In this document: piece by piece, positions 43,923 through 52,370 of the stretch
Layout: each line of letters begins with the position of its first letter
How positions within the stretch are numbered: position 1 is the stretch's first letter
From: FEN-299 sp963717945
GTDB taxonomy: Bacteria; Acidobacteriota; Vicinamibacteria; Vicinamibacterales; Fen-181
Assembly: GCA_963717945.1 (NCBI GenBank)
Contig: CAVQXT010000007.1
Span: forward strand, 186,001 to 250,000
Direction: 5' to 3'
Length of the DNA stretch: 64,000 nt
Position numbers and translations under genes: made by a program
The notes under the pieces: generated by a model
Told to the model about the DNA's origin: nothing
Seen by the model: the letters and a program-made list of their open reading frames with translations, nothing else
Database searches by the model: none

Positions 43923-45125
43923 ATGATGCCTCACCCTGTCACCCGGTCGCCCATCCTGATCGTCGAAGACCGCGATGCCCTGCGCACCATGCTGGCGCGC
44001 ACCCTCGAATCCTGCGGCCATACCGTCGTCGAGGCCAGGGACGAGCCGGAGGCGGTCGAGCGGATGCGGGCCAGCGGGCCGGCGGTCGTCCTGTCCGACC
44101 TTCGTCTCCCGAGAGGGGACGGCTTTGGCGTCATCCGCGCGGCGAAGGAGTACGACCCCGAGATGCCGGTGATCGTGATGACCGCATACGGCAGCATCCA
44201 GGACGCCGTGGCGGCGATCAAGCAGGGTGCGCTGGACTTTCTGGCCAAACCGGTCGATCCGGACCACCTGCGGCTCCTCGTGGACCGGGCCGTCGCGCAG
44301 CGGCGGCTGGTGGCCGAGTACCTCTTCCTCAAGGAAGAACTGGCGGCGCGGCACGGCCTGCCGAAGATCATCGGCTGCGCGTCCACGCTCAAGTCGGTGT
44401 CGCTGGCGGTGCAGCGCGCCGCGGGCAGCGACGTCACGGTGCTCCTCGAAGGGGAGAGCGGCACGGGCAAGGAACTGTTCGCCCGGGCGGTGCACGCGCT
44501 CAGTCCCCGAAGCCACGGACCGCTGGTCGCCATCAACTGCGCGGCGATCCCGGAGGGGCTCCTCGAAACCGAGCTGTTCGGCCACGAGCGGGGCGCGTTC
44601 ACGGGGGCGGCGGGCCGCAAGATGGGGAAGTTCGAGGTGGCCGACGGCGGCACGATCTTCCTCGACGAGATCGGCGATCTGCCGCTGGCGCTGCAGGCGA
44701 AGATCCTGCGCGTGCTGGAGACCAGGTCGTTCGAGCGCCTGGGCGGCATCGCCACCACCCGCGTGGACGTCAGGGTGGTGGCGGCGACCAACCGGAACCT
44801 CAGGGCCGCCGTGGCGAACCGGCAGTTCCGCGAGGACCTGTTCTTCCGGCTGTCGGTCTTCCCGATCACCATCCCGCCGCTTCGCGATCGGCAGGAGGAC
44901 ATCCTGCTGCTCGCGCTGCACTTCGTCGAGCGGTTCTGCCGCGAGATGAACAAGCCGATGATGGCGATCGATGGGGCCGCCAACGAGATGCTGCGAGCCT
45001 ACCGGTGGCCGGGCAACGTGCGGGAGCTGCAGAACTGCATCGAGCGGGCCGTGATCCTCTCCGACGGCGACCGTCTCCTGCCGCACCACCTGCACCTCGA
45101 AGCTTGTCCCGCGCTCTCCCGCTGA
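43923..45125 (+). CDS. Sigma-54-dependent response regulator lacking the HTH domain
   Basis: The ATG at 43923 or 43926 gives about 400 residues. A receiver domain with phospho-acceptor D59 (VVLSDLRLPRGDG) is followed by a AAA+ domain with Walker A GESGTGKELF, the GAFTGA sigma-54 loop at residues 224-229, and the sensor regions. The protein ends at EACPALSR directly after the AAA+ C-terminal subdomain, without the Fis-type HTH of NtrC/PilR. aroB lies 10 bp beyond on the other strand, so no HTH is encoded. It may activate from solution or through a partner. Confidence 0.93.
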   Translation: MMPHPVTRSPILIVEDRDALRTMLARTLESCGHTVVEARDEPEAVERMRASGPAVVLSDLRLPRGDGFGVIRAAKEYDPEMPVIVMTAYGSIQDAVAAIKQGALDFLAKPVDPDHLRLLVDRAVAQRRLVAEYLFLKEELAARHGLPKIIGCASTLKSVSLAVQRAAGSDVTVLLEGESGTGKELFARAVHALSPRSHGPLVAINCAAIPEGLLETELFGHERGAFTGAAGRKMGKFEVADGGTIFLDEIGDLPLALQAKILRVLETRSFERLGGIATTRVDVRVVAATNRNLRAAVANRQFREDLFFRLSVFPITIPPLRDRQEDILLLALHFVERFCREMNKPMMAIDGAANEMLRAYRWPGNVRELQNCIERAVILSDGDRLLPHHLHLEACPALSR

Positions 45126-45135
45126 ACCGGCGCGG

Positions 45136-46236
45136 TCAGCCGGCGGCCCCGCCCGCGGTGGATCCGACGCGGGCCAGCGCCTCCATCACCTCACGCTCGG
45201 CCACGTCGTCCACGATCGTCGTCGCCCCGACGCCGGTCGGCAGGACGAAGTGCAGCGTGCCGTCGACGACCTTCTTGTCGCGCCGCATCGCGGCGGCCAG
45301 TTCGTCGGCGGCCAGGTCGGCGAGCGGCGGGAGCGGGCCGAGTTTCATGACGAGCGCCTTGAGCGCGTCGGCGTCCGCCGCGGCGAGCAGGCCCCGCGAC
45401 ACCGCCACCTGGGCGGCCACGAGCATGCCCCACGCCACCGCCTCCCCGTGGCGGAAGCGCTGGTACTCGGTCGCGGCCTCGATGGCGTGTCCGGCCGTGT
45501 GGCCGAAGTTCAGGACCCGGCGCGGCCCCGCCTCCCGCTCGTCCGCCGACACGATCGTGGCCTTGATGCGGCAGCACTCGGCGATTATGGGGGTGAGCGC
45601 GACGGCGTCCGGGTCGGCCAGGTGGGCCGCGGCGGCCTCGAGGTCCCTGAACAGCCCGGCGCTGCATGCCATGCCGTACTTGATGACCTCGTAGAGACCG
45701 GCGCGGTACTCCCGCCGCGGCAGCGTGTGGAGCACCGACGGGTCGGTCGCCACGAGCAGGGGCGGGTGGAACGCGCCGACCAGGTTCTTGCCGGCCGCCA
45801 GGTTCACGCCGACCTTGCCGCCGATCGAGGCGTCCACCTGCGCGAGCAGCGTGGTGGGCACCTGCACCAGGCCGATCCCTCGCAGGTAGGTCGCGGCGGC
45901 GAAGCCGGCCATGTCGCAGGTCACGCCCCCGCCGACCGCCACGACGATCGTGCCGCGGTCGGCCTCCGCGCGAATCAGCTCGTCGTAGAGGCGCGACACC
46001 GACGCGAGGTGCTTGTGGCGCTCGCCGTCCGGCACCAGGATCACCTCGGGCCGGCCGAGCGCGGCGCCGAGGCGCTCGCCGTGCAGGCGCCACACCACCG
46101 GATTGGAGATGACGAGACGGCGCGAGCCGACGCGGTGCTCGTCGAGCAGACGCCCGAGCTCGTCCGTCAGTCCCTCGCCGACGAGCACGCGGTAGTCGCC
46201 GGTTGCGGCGCGGACATCGATACGCACGGGGTGCAT
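45136..46236 (-). CDS. aroB: 3-dehydroquinate synthase
   Basis: The second enzyme of the shikimate pathway; it converts DAHP to 3-dehydroquinate with NAD and a metal ion. The ATG at 46234-46236 gives 366 residues. Family motifs are the NAD loop VAVGGGVTCDMAGFAAATY, VQVPTTLLAQVDASIGGK, and metal ligands in NFGHTAGHAIE and RHGEAVAWGM. An upstream in-frame ATG at 46299 would run over proS and is less likely. It is divergent from proS with a 44-bp gap. Confidence 0.97.
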   Translation of the reverse strand: MHPVRIDVRAATGDYRVLVGEGLTDELGRLLDEHRVGSRRLVISNPVVWRLHGERLGAALGRPEVILVPDGERHKHLASVSRLYDELIRAEADRGTIVVAVGGGVTCDMAGFAAATYLRGIGLVQVPTTLLAQVDASIGGKVGVNLAAGKNLVGAFHPPLLVATDPSVLHTLPRREYRAGLYEVIKYGMACSAGLFRDLEAAAAHLADPDAVALTPIIAECCRIKATIVSADEREAGPRRVLNFGHTAGHAIEAATEYQRFRHGEAVAWGMLVAAQVAVSRGLLAAADADALKALVMKLGPLPPLADLAADELAAAMRRDKKVVDGTLHFVLPTGVGATTIVDDVAEREVMEALARVGSTAGGAAG

Positions 46237-46280
46237 CGCGGCCTCACGGGTGGGACGAGTGATGATGGTAGGATAACGTA

Positions 46281-47786
46281 ATGGATGAGCGCATGACATC
46301 GGGCGGCGAAAAGAAAACCGGCAAGGGCGAGGCGAAGGCGGGCGGGGCCGACGGGAAGGTGACCGAGATCACCCCCAGGAGCGAGGATTTCTCCCGCTGG
46401 TACACGGACGTCATCCGTCGGGCCGAGCTGGCCGACTATTCCCCGGTCAAGGGGTGCATGGTCATCCGCCCCTACGGGTACGCGATCTGGGAGCTGATCC
46501 AGCAGGGGCTCGACCGCCGCATCAAGGCGACCGGCCACGTCAACGCCTACTTCCCGCTGCTGATTCCGCAGAGCCTCCTCACCCGGGAGGCCGACCACGT
46601 CGAGGGGTTCGCGCCGCAGGTGGCCTGGGTCACGCGCGGGGGCACCGAGGATCTCGAAGAGCCGCTCGCGATCCGGCCGACGTCGGAAGCGATCATCGGC
46701 ACGATGTACGCGAAGTGGATCCAGTCGTGGCGCGACCTGCCGGTGCTCATCAACCAGTGGGCGAACATCGTCCGCTGGGAGAAGGTGACGCGCCTGTTCC
46801 TCCGGACGACCGAGTTCCTGTGGCAGGAGGGGCACACGGCGCACGAGACGGCGGAGGAGGCCGAGGCCGAGACGCTCAAGATCCTGCACGAGGTCTACCG
46901 CGACTTCGTCGAGACCGAGCTGGCGATGCCGGTGATCGTCGGCCGCAAGAGCGACAGCGAGAAGTTCGCCGGCGCCGACCGCACCTACTCGATCGAAGCG
47001 CTGATGGGCGACGGGCGCGCCCTGCAGGCGGCGACGTCGCACAACCTGGGCCAGAACTTCGCCAAGGCGTTCGGCATCCAGTTCCAGGCGCGCGACAAGT
47101 CGCTGCAGTACATCTGGGGCACCTCGTGGGGCATCACGACGCGCCTCATCGGCGGCGTGATCATGATGCACGGCGACGACAACGGCCTCGTCTTCCCGCC
47201 GCGCATCGCCCCGTACCAGGTCGTGATCGTGCCGATCCCGCGCGGCGACTGGCGGACGACGGTGCTGCCGCACGCCAGGGCGATTTTCGACGAGCTCACG
47301 GCGCAGGGCGTGCGCGTGATGCTCGACGACCGCGACGCCTACACGCCGGGGTGGAAGTTCGCCGAGTGGGAGATGCGCGGCGTCCCGGTGCGGCTCGAGA
47401 TCGGGCCGAAGGACATCGAGAAGGGCCAGGTGATGCTGGCGCGCCGCGACACGCGCGAGAAGCTCGCGGCCGGCCGCGAGGGCCTCGCCGCGCGAATCGT
47501 CGACCTGCTGGCCGACATCCAGCGCACGCTGTTCGACCGGGCGGTGAAGTTCCGCGAGGACCACACCTCCCAGGCGACCACCTACGACGAGTTCAAGCAG
47601 ATCCTGGAGGGCCGTCCGGGCTTCGTCCGCGCGTCCTGGTGCGGGTTGGCGGAGTGCGAGGCGCACATCAAGACCGACACGCAGGCGACGATCCGGAACC
47701 TGCCGCTCGAGGACAGCGCGGGCGGGGCGTGCGTGCGCTGCGGCCAGCCGGGCATCGCCCGCGCCTGGTTCGCGAAAGCGTACTAA
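46281..47786 (+). CDS. proS: Prolyl-tRNA synthetase, short eukaryal/archaeal type
   Basis: A 501-residue class II synthetase, MDERMTSGGEKKTGKGEAKA then VTEITPRSEDFSRWYTDVIR. Motif 2 (RWEKVTRLFLRTTEFLWQEG) and motif 3 with GTSWGITTRLIGG are present. The bacterial editing insertion between motifs 2 and 3 is absent. The C-terminal domain has CGLAECE and CVRCGQPG cysteines that probably bind zinc, followed by a terminal tyrosine. These mark the archaeal/eukaryal-like ProRS. A good Shine-Dalgarno (TAGGA, about 46269) supports this start. Confidence 0.96.
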   Translation: MDERMTSGGEKKTGKGEAKAGGADGKVTEITPRSEDFSRWYTDVIRRAELADYSPVKGCMVIRPYGYAIWELIQQGLDRRIKATGHVNAYFPLLIPQSLLTREADHVEGFAPQVAWVTRGGTEDLEEPLAIRPTSEAIIGTMYAKWIQSWRDLPVLINQWANIVRWEKVTRLFLRTTEFLWQEGHTAHETAEEAEAETLKILHEVYRDFVETELAMPVIVGRKSDSEKFAGADRTYSIEALMGDGRALQAATSHNLGQNFAKAFGIQFQARDKSLQYIWGTSWGITTRLIGGVIMMHGDDNGLVFPPRIAPYQVVIVPIPRGDWRTTVLPHARAIFDELTAQGVRVMLDDRDAYTPGWKFAEWEMRGVPVRLEIGPKDIEKGQVMLARRDTREKLAAGREGLAARIVDLLADIQRTLFDRAVKFREDHTSQATTYDEFKQILEGRPGFVRASWCGLAECEAHIKTDTQATIRNLPLEDSAGGACVRCGQPGIARAWFAKAY

Positions 47787-47791
47787 GCATC

Positions 47792-47855
47792 GGCCTGAGC
47801 CTTGAGCCCTGAGTCTCCGGGCTTGGGTCCTGAGCCTCGGGACCCGGGCCCTGGA
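47792..47855. repeat. Heptamer repeat, GAGCCCT family, between proS and HEAT gene
   Basis: GAGCCTT GAGCCCT GAGTCTC (about 47798-47818) and GGGTCCT GAGCCTC GGGACCC GGGCCCT in 7-nt register fill the convergent gap. A clean inverted half is not visible, so this copy is degenerate. Confidence 0.65.
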
Positions 47856-48908
47856 CTAGCGTGCGGGCCCGAGCAGGGCTTGAGCCGCAAGCGGCCAGCG
47901 GGCGCGCAGCCGCTTGGTCACAGCGTGCCGCTCGTTCAGCTTCTCACGGGCCGCAATGGCTCGGAACGCGACGGCCAGGTGCTCGCGCCACCAGTCGGTT
48001 GCCGGGGCCGGCTGCCGCGGCGGCTTCGGCGCTGGCTGCGCCGCCAGGCGCGTGTAGGCGGCCGCGATCGGCTCCAGACAGGTCTTGTCCCCGATCGCCG
48101 CGATCGCGGCGAGCATTTCGACCGGGGCCTGTTCGCCGCTCTCGATGGTTTCCCTCAGATCGTAGAGCGCCACGGTGCTGCCGCGCGCGGCCAGCACCTG
48201 GTGCGCGACGGCGCGCGCCGTCATCCACTCGCCGCGCCCGGACTGGTCCTTCGCCTGCCGCTCCCGCTCGCGCACCCGCTGCACGACGCTGTGCAGCGTC
48301 GGCAGGGGCGCGTCGGCGCCCGCGGCGGCGAGCCATTGCCGCAGCGGATCGGCCTGCTCCGGCAGGTGGCCGGCCGCCGCCTGCTCCAGCGCTTCGAGCG
48401 GCGGGCGCACGGCCGGTCCCCCGCCGCGGGCGACCGTCGCGCGCACGGCCAGGCTGGGATCGTCGCGCAGCCGCGCCGAGATGAGATCGAGGGCGGGGCC
48501 CGGCACGTGCCTCAGCGATTCGAGCGCGGCCAGGCGGGGCCCGTCGGCGCGCGCCGTGTCCACGGCGATCGCCGCGAGCCGGTCCAGCACGGACGCCCCG
48601 CGCGGCGACTCGAGCAGCCGGCGCAGCACGCCCGCCGCCGCGGCGCGCACGGCCTCGTCGTCGCCCTCGAGACAGTCGAGGGCCGCCTCCGCGGCCCGCG
48701 GATCGCCGATCGCCTCGAGCGCGGCGAGCACGGCGGCCCGGACCGGCGCGGCCGCCGTCGACTTCAACAGCGCCAGCAATCCTTCCACCGCCCGGGTGCC
48801 GATGACCGACAGCCGCGCGACCGCGGCGTCGCGCGCCACGCCGGTGCCCGACTCCAGGTCCTGGAGCAGCGCGGACACCTCACGAGCGGACGAGCGCCTG
48901 ATCACCAC
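47856..48908 (-). CDS. HEAT-repeat protein
   Basis: The GTG at 48906-48908 gives 350 residues. The first 200 are helical repeats of HEAT type (for example AVEGLLALLKSTAAAPVRAA, ALEAIGDPRAAEAALDCLEG). The C-terminal part has a Pro/Ala-rich linker (RLAAQPAPKPPRQPAPATDW) and a final helical segment. It has no catalytic motif and is probably a protein-binding scaffold. It starts 4 bp after the tatC stop on the same strand, so it is likely co-transcribed with tatAC. Confidence 0.82.
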   Translation of the reverse strand: MVIRRSSAREVSALLQDLESGTGVARDAAVARLSVIGTRAVEGLLALLKSTAAAPVRAAVLAALEAIGDPRAAEAALDCLEGDDEAVRAAAAGVLRRLLESPRGASVLDRLAAIAVDTARADGPRLAALESLRHVPGPALDLISARLRDDPSLAVRATVARGGGPAVRPPLEALEQAAAGHLPEQADPLRQWLAAAGADAPLPTLHSVVQRVRERERQAKDQSGRGEWMTARAVAHQVLAARGSTVALYDLRETIESGEQAPVEMLAAIAAIGDKTCLEPIAAAYTRLAAQPAPKPPRQPAPATDWWREHLAVAFRAIAAREKLNERHAVTKRLRARWPLAAQALLGPAR

Positions 48909-48912
48909 GGCG

Positions 48913-49737
48913 TCACTCCTCGACCGGCTTCTCCACGCGGGGCTTCCCGAAGATCCAGGCGATGAGGATCGAGATGAGGTAGAGCCCGATCATCGGCAGC
49001 GCGAACAGCGTCTGGGTGAGCATGTCGCCGCTCGGCGTGATCACCGCGGCGAGGATGAAGATGATCAGGATGGCGTACTTGAAACTCCGGATGAGGAACC
49101 GCGCGGTCACCAGGCCGATGCGCGCCAGCGCGTAGACGATGGCCGGCATCTGGAAGACGAGCCCCATGCCGAGGATCATCTTGACGTACAGGTCGAAGAC
49201 CGGCTCGATGCGCGGAAGGAACGTGAGCTTCTCGCTGGCGAAGCTCGCGAAGAAGGTCCACATCCACGGGAACAGCAGGTAGTGGGTGAACGCGGCGCCG
49301 CCGATGAACCCCACGGTCGCGAGGAAGATGAACGGGAACGCGAGCTTCTTCTCCTTCGCGTAGAGCCCGGGCGCGATGAACAGCCAGACCTGCCACAGGA
49401 TGATCGGCATCGCCAGGAAGATGCCGGCGAGGAACGCCATCCACACCCAGAGGATGAACGCCTCGGTCGGTTCGGTGTAGATGAGCGCGCTGCCCTTGGG
49501 GAGCAACCTGTACAGCGGGTCCATCACGAAGCTGTAGATTCTGTCGACGAAGGCGAACGCGATGAGGCAGCCGACGCCGATGGAGGCCACGCTGATGACG
49601 AGCCGCTTGCGCAGCTCGTCGAGGTGTTCGAGGAACGTCATCTTCGCGCCGCCGGCCTCGGACCCCGAGTCGCCCCAGAAGCCCGAGTCGCGGGAGGACG
49701 GTTCCTCTGAAGAGCGGGGAAACGGCAGGAGCGCCAT
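48913..49737 (-). CDS. tatC: Twin-arginine translocase subunit TatC
   Basis: A 274-residue protein. After a 32-residue soluble extension comes the canonical start MTFLEHLDELRKRLVISVAS, then six TM helices and loop motifs such as VWLFIAPGLYAKEKK and FEFGLVFQMP-like GLVFQMPAIVYALARIGLV. TatC binds twin-arginine signal peptides and with TatA exports folded proteins. Its start shares one base with the tatA stop. The HEAT gene follows. Confidence 0.96.
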   Translation of the reverse strand: MALLPFPRSSEEPSSRDSGFWGDSGSEAGGAKMTFLEHLDELRKRLVISVASIGVGCLIAFAFVDRIYSFVMDPLYRLLPKGSALIYTEPTEAFILWVWMAFLAGIFLAMPIILWQVWLFIAPGLYAKEKKLAFPFIFLATVGFIGGAAFTHYLLFPWMWTFFASFASEKLTFLPRIEPVFDLYVKMILGMGLVFQMPAIVYALARIGLVTARFLIRSFKYAILIIFILAAVITPSGDMLTQTLFALPMIGLYLISILIAWIFGKPRVEKPVEE

Positions 49738-50105
49738 CAGCCGTGCTGGATCGTGTTATCGGACGTCGGTGTCGGGGCTGCCGGCTCGGCGGGGGTCGGG
49801 GCGATCTCGGCCTGGGCCGGGGCGGCCGCCGCCTGGGCCGGAGCGGGTTCCGGGAGGATGGCCGCGGGAACCGGAGCGGGCGCGGGCGCCTGGCCCGGCG
49901 CCGGCGCCCATGCCGGCGCCTTCTGCTTCTGATCGTCCACCCGGATCTCGTCCTCGAGCGTGTTCCGCAGCTCGTTCGACGCCCGCTTGAACTCCGCGAT
50001 GCTCTTGCCGAGCGACTTGCCGAGCTCCGGCAACTTCCTTGGGCCGAAGATGATCAGGGCGATCACGAAGATGATGATCAACTCCTGCATGCCGATGTTG
50101 CCCAT
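49737..50105 (-). CDS. tatA: Sec-independent translocase protein TatA/TatB
   Basis: The ATG at 50103-50105 gives 122 residues starting MGNIGMQELIIIFVIALIIF. The TM helix is followed by the hinge and amphipathic helix (GPRKLPELGKSLGKSIAEFK), typical of TatA. The last 60 residues are almost only Pro and Ala with some Glu (APAWAPAPGQAPAPAPVPAA), an unusual low-complexity tail. The sequence alone does not firmly separate TatA from TatB. Confidence 0.92.
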   Translation of the reverse strand: MGNIGMQELIIIFVIALIIFGPRKLPELGKSLGKSIAEFKRASNELRNTLEDEIRVDDQKQKAPAWAPAPGQAPAPAPVPAAILPEPAPAQAAAAPAQAEIAPTPAEPAAPTPTSDNTIQHG

Positions 50106-50322
50106 CGCCTGCACTCCTGACCCGTCCACGCGCCGGCAAGGCGCACGGACACTTTCAGACGGCCGGCCGGCGGGCGGCCGTTCGTCGTTCCTGTTCGCTG
50201 TTCGAGGCCTGCAACCTCCCCCGCATTATAGGAGCGGGCTGCGGACAGGGTCAAGTTCCTGACGGGTTGGATGCCGCCGGAAGTCGTTGCGGCACCGGGG
50301 GTTATCTGCTAGCATCGATTTC

Positions 50323-51975
50323 ATGCGCAGGTACGGAATCGTCTCGGCTGCCTTGTTCGTCGTCGCCGTGTGCGCGCTGGTCGGAGGGCTGCTCGGCCGC
50401 CACACGCTGGCCACGACCGAACGCGTCCCCGACTACAGGGAGTTCACCACGGCCCTCGGCGCCGTGGAGTCCGATTACATCGACAAGGTCGATTCCGCCC
50501 GCCTGGTCTACGGCGCCATCGGCGGCATGCTGCAGACGCTCGACCCGCATTCGAGCTTTATGGACCCGAAGTACTACCAGCAGATGCGGGAGCGGCAGGA
50601 AGGGCACTACTACGGCCTCGGGATCACGATCCAGGTCGTCGACCTCGACATCAACGTCGTGTCGCTGTTCGAAGGCACGCCGGCCTACAAGAAGGGGATC
50701 CGGCGCGGCGACATCATCATGCGCATCGCCGGCCAGGACGTCCGCTCCTGGAAGGACGAACAGGGGAAGCCGCTGGCCGGGGCCGCGCTGTCCGACCGCG
50801 CCGTCAAGATGCTCAGGGGGCCGAAGGGCACCCTCGTCCAGGTTTCGCTCAAGCGCCCGGGCTACGACCAGTTGATCGACATCCAGGTGCCGCGCGACGA
50901 GATCACGATCCCGTCGATCACGGCCTCGTTCATGGTGGACCCGCAGACCGGCTACGTCCGCGCGCAGGAGTTCGCCGAGAACACCGACCACGATCTCGGC
51001 GTGGCGCTCGACGAGCTCCGCGCGAAGGGGATGAAGCGGCTGGTGCTCGACCTCCGGAACAATCCCGGCGGCCCGCTGGACCAGGCGATCAAGGTGGCCA
51101 ACCGCTTCCTCCCGCAGGGCTCGATGATCGTGTACACGCGCGGCCGGGTGCCGAACTCCGACCAGGACTACTTCGCCACCGAGGCCAGCGCCTACACCGA
51201 GGTCCCGCTCATCGTCCTCGTCAATCGCAACAGCGCCAGCGCGTCGGAGATCGTCAGCGGCGCGCTCCAGGATCACGACCGCGCCCTCATCGTCGGGGAG
51301 ACGACGTTCGGGAAGGCGCTCGTGCAGTCGGTCTACCGGATCAGCGAGAACGCGGGCCTCGCCTTGACGACCGCCCGCTATTACACGCCGAGCAAGCGCC
51401 TGATCCAGCGCCCCTGGGACGGGACGTTCGACGACTATCTCAACTACACGCTCCGCGATCAGACGCCGAAGACGCACCCGGCCGCCGACCTCCGCTACAC
51501 CGACGCGGGTCGGAAGGTTTACAGCGGCGGCGGGATCGAGCCGGACGAGCGGCTCGACGGCCCGGTCGAGGGGTTCAACCCGACGCAGTTCGGACGCCTG
51601 CTGTACGCCCGGCAGGCGTTCGGCATCTTCGCCGAGCGGTTCGTTGCCGAAGGGGACACGCGGATCGCGCCGCGTCCCGACCAGAGGCGCGTCGCGCGCG
51701 GCTTCGTGGTCGATGGGCCGATGCTCGACGAGTTCAAGACGTTCCTGGCCTCGCAGAAGATCAAGATCGACCAGGCGGCGTTTGCCAAGGACACCGATTT
51801 CATCCGCGCCATGATCCACTACGAGGTGGACATGGCCCTGTTCGGCCTGTCCGAGGCGCGCCGAAGCCTGCTGTCCAGTGACCCCCAGGCGCAGTTCGCG
51901 ATGAAGCTGTTCCCGGAGGCCGACCGTCTCCTCCTGATGCGGAAGGGCAAGGGGAGCAAGACCGCCAGTCACTAG
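50323..51975 (+). CDS. S41-family C-terminal processing protease
   Basis: The ATG at 50323 gives 550 residues with an N-terminal signal/anchor helix (GIVSAALFVVAVCALVGG). A PDZ domain (VVSLFEGTPAYKKGIRRGDI, about residues 105-200) precedes the S41 core. The catalytic Ser is in NSASASEIVSG at about 306, with the Lys about 25 residues later in TTFGKALVQS. It is longer than E. coli-type CtpA/Prc paralogues owing to a 150-residue C-terminal region. It probably acts on periplasmic or lipoprotein substrates. Confidence 0.93.
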   Translation: MRRYGIVSAALFVVAVCALVGGLLGRHTLATTERVPDYREFTTALGAVESDYIDKVDSARLVYGAIGGMLQTLDPHSSFMDPKYYQQMRERQEGHYYGLGITIQVVDLDINVVSLFEGTPAYKKGIRRGDIIMRIAGQDVRSWKDEQGKPLAGAALSDRAVKMLRGPKGTLVQVSLKRPGYDQLIDIQVPRDEITIPSITASFMVDPQTGYVRAQEFAENTDHDLGVALDELRAKGMKRLVLDLRNNPGGPLDQAIKVANRFLPQGSMIVYTRGRVPNSDQDYFATEASAYTEVPLIVLVNRNSASASEIVSGALQDHDRALIVGETTFGKALVQSVYRISENAGLALTTARYYTPSKRLIQRPWDGTFDDYLNYTLRDQTPKTHPAADLRYTDAGRKVYSGGGIEPDERLDGPVEGFNPTQFGRLLYARQAFGIFAERFVAEGDTRIAPRPDQRRVARGFVVDGPMLDEFKTFLASQKIKIDQAAFAKDTDFIRAMIHYEVDMALFGLSEARRSLLSSDPQAQFAMKLFPEADRLLLMRKGKGSKTASH

Positions 51976-52154
51976 CCGTGGGGCCCTTTCGGGCGCTTGC
52001 CACAAGAGCTTGCAGTTGCTAGACTGGCCGACGGTTGGCTTGCCGGCCTTCCGTCCAGCCGCGCGAGCGGGCGACCGCCCGTCTTGGGCGGCTGTTGTCG
52101 TTTGGCGTCCGGCAGGCCTAAAGGCCCGCCCTACACACGGTTCTGTGGGGTTCG
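51976..52154. other. Intergenic region downstream of the S41 gene
   Basis: No gene is seen. It contains small hairpins, including CGGGCGACCGCCCG-type (about 52070-52084) and GGCAGGCCTAAAGGCCCGCC (about 52111-52130), the latter a relative of the CCCTTTAGGG hairpins at 24825 and 52308. The 23-bp tandem array follows and then smc. Confidence 0.5.
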
Positions 52155-52312
52155 GCGTCATCCGTGTGCAGCGTTCGGTGTCATCCGTGTGTAGCGTTCG
52201 GTGTCATGCGTGTGCAGCGTTCGGCGTCATGCGTGTGCAGCGTTCGGTGTCATGCGTGTGTAGCGTTCGGTGTCATGCGTGTGTAGCGTTCGGTGTCATG
52301 CGTGTGTAGGGC
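52155..52312. repeat. 23-bp tandem repeat array upstream of smc
   Basis: Seven units of GTGTCATGCGTGTGTAGCGT + TCG start at 52155, 52178, 52201, 52224, 52247, 52270 and 52293, a strict 23-bp period with few substitutions (CATCC in the first two units, T/C at one position). The core GTGTCATGCGTG matches the linker of the CAGTGGC heptamer hairpins. There are no spacers, so it is not CRISPR. A GTAGGGCGACCCTTTAGGGT hairpin (52308-52331) ends the array 40 bp before smc. Confidence 0.92.
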
Positions 52313-52370
52313 GACCCTTTAGGGTTGCCTGTCCGGCCGGCGTCGGTGTCGTGAGGGGTAGAAGGTTCAG

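Noticed and set aside
52010..52309. Small open frames reading through the 23-bp repeats
   Set aside because: The repeated peptide follows from the DNA repeat. There is no good ribosome-binding site or homology.
52155..52312. CRISPR-like array
   Set aside because: Repeats are contiguous 23-bp units without spacers, and no cas gene is nearby.
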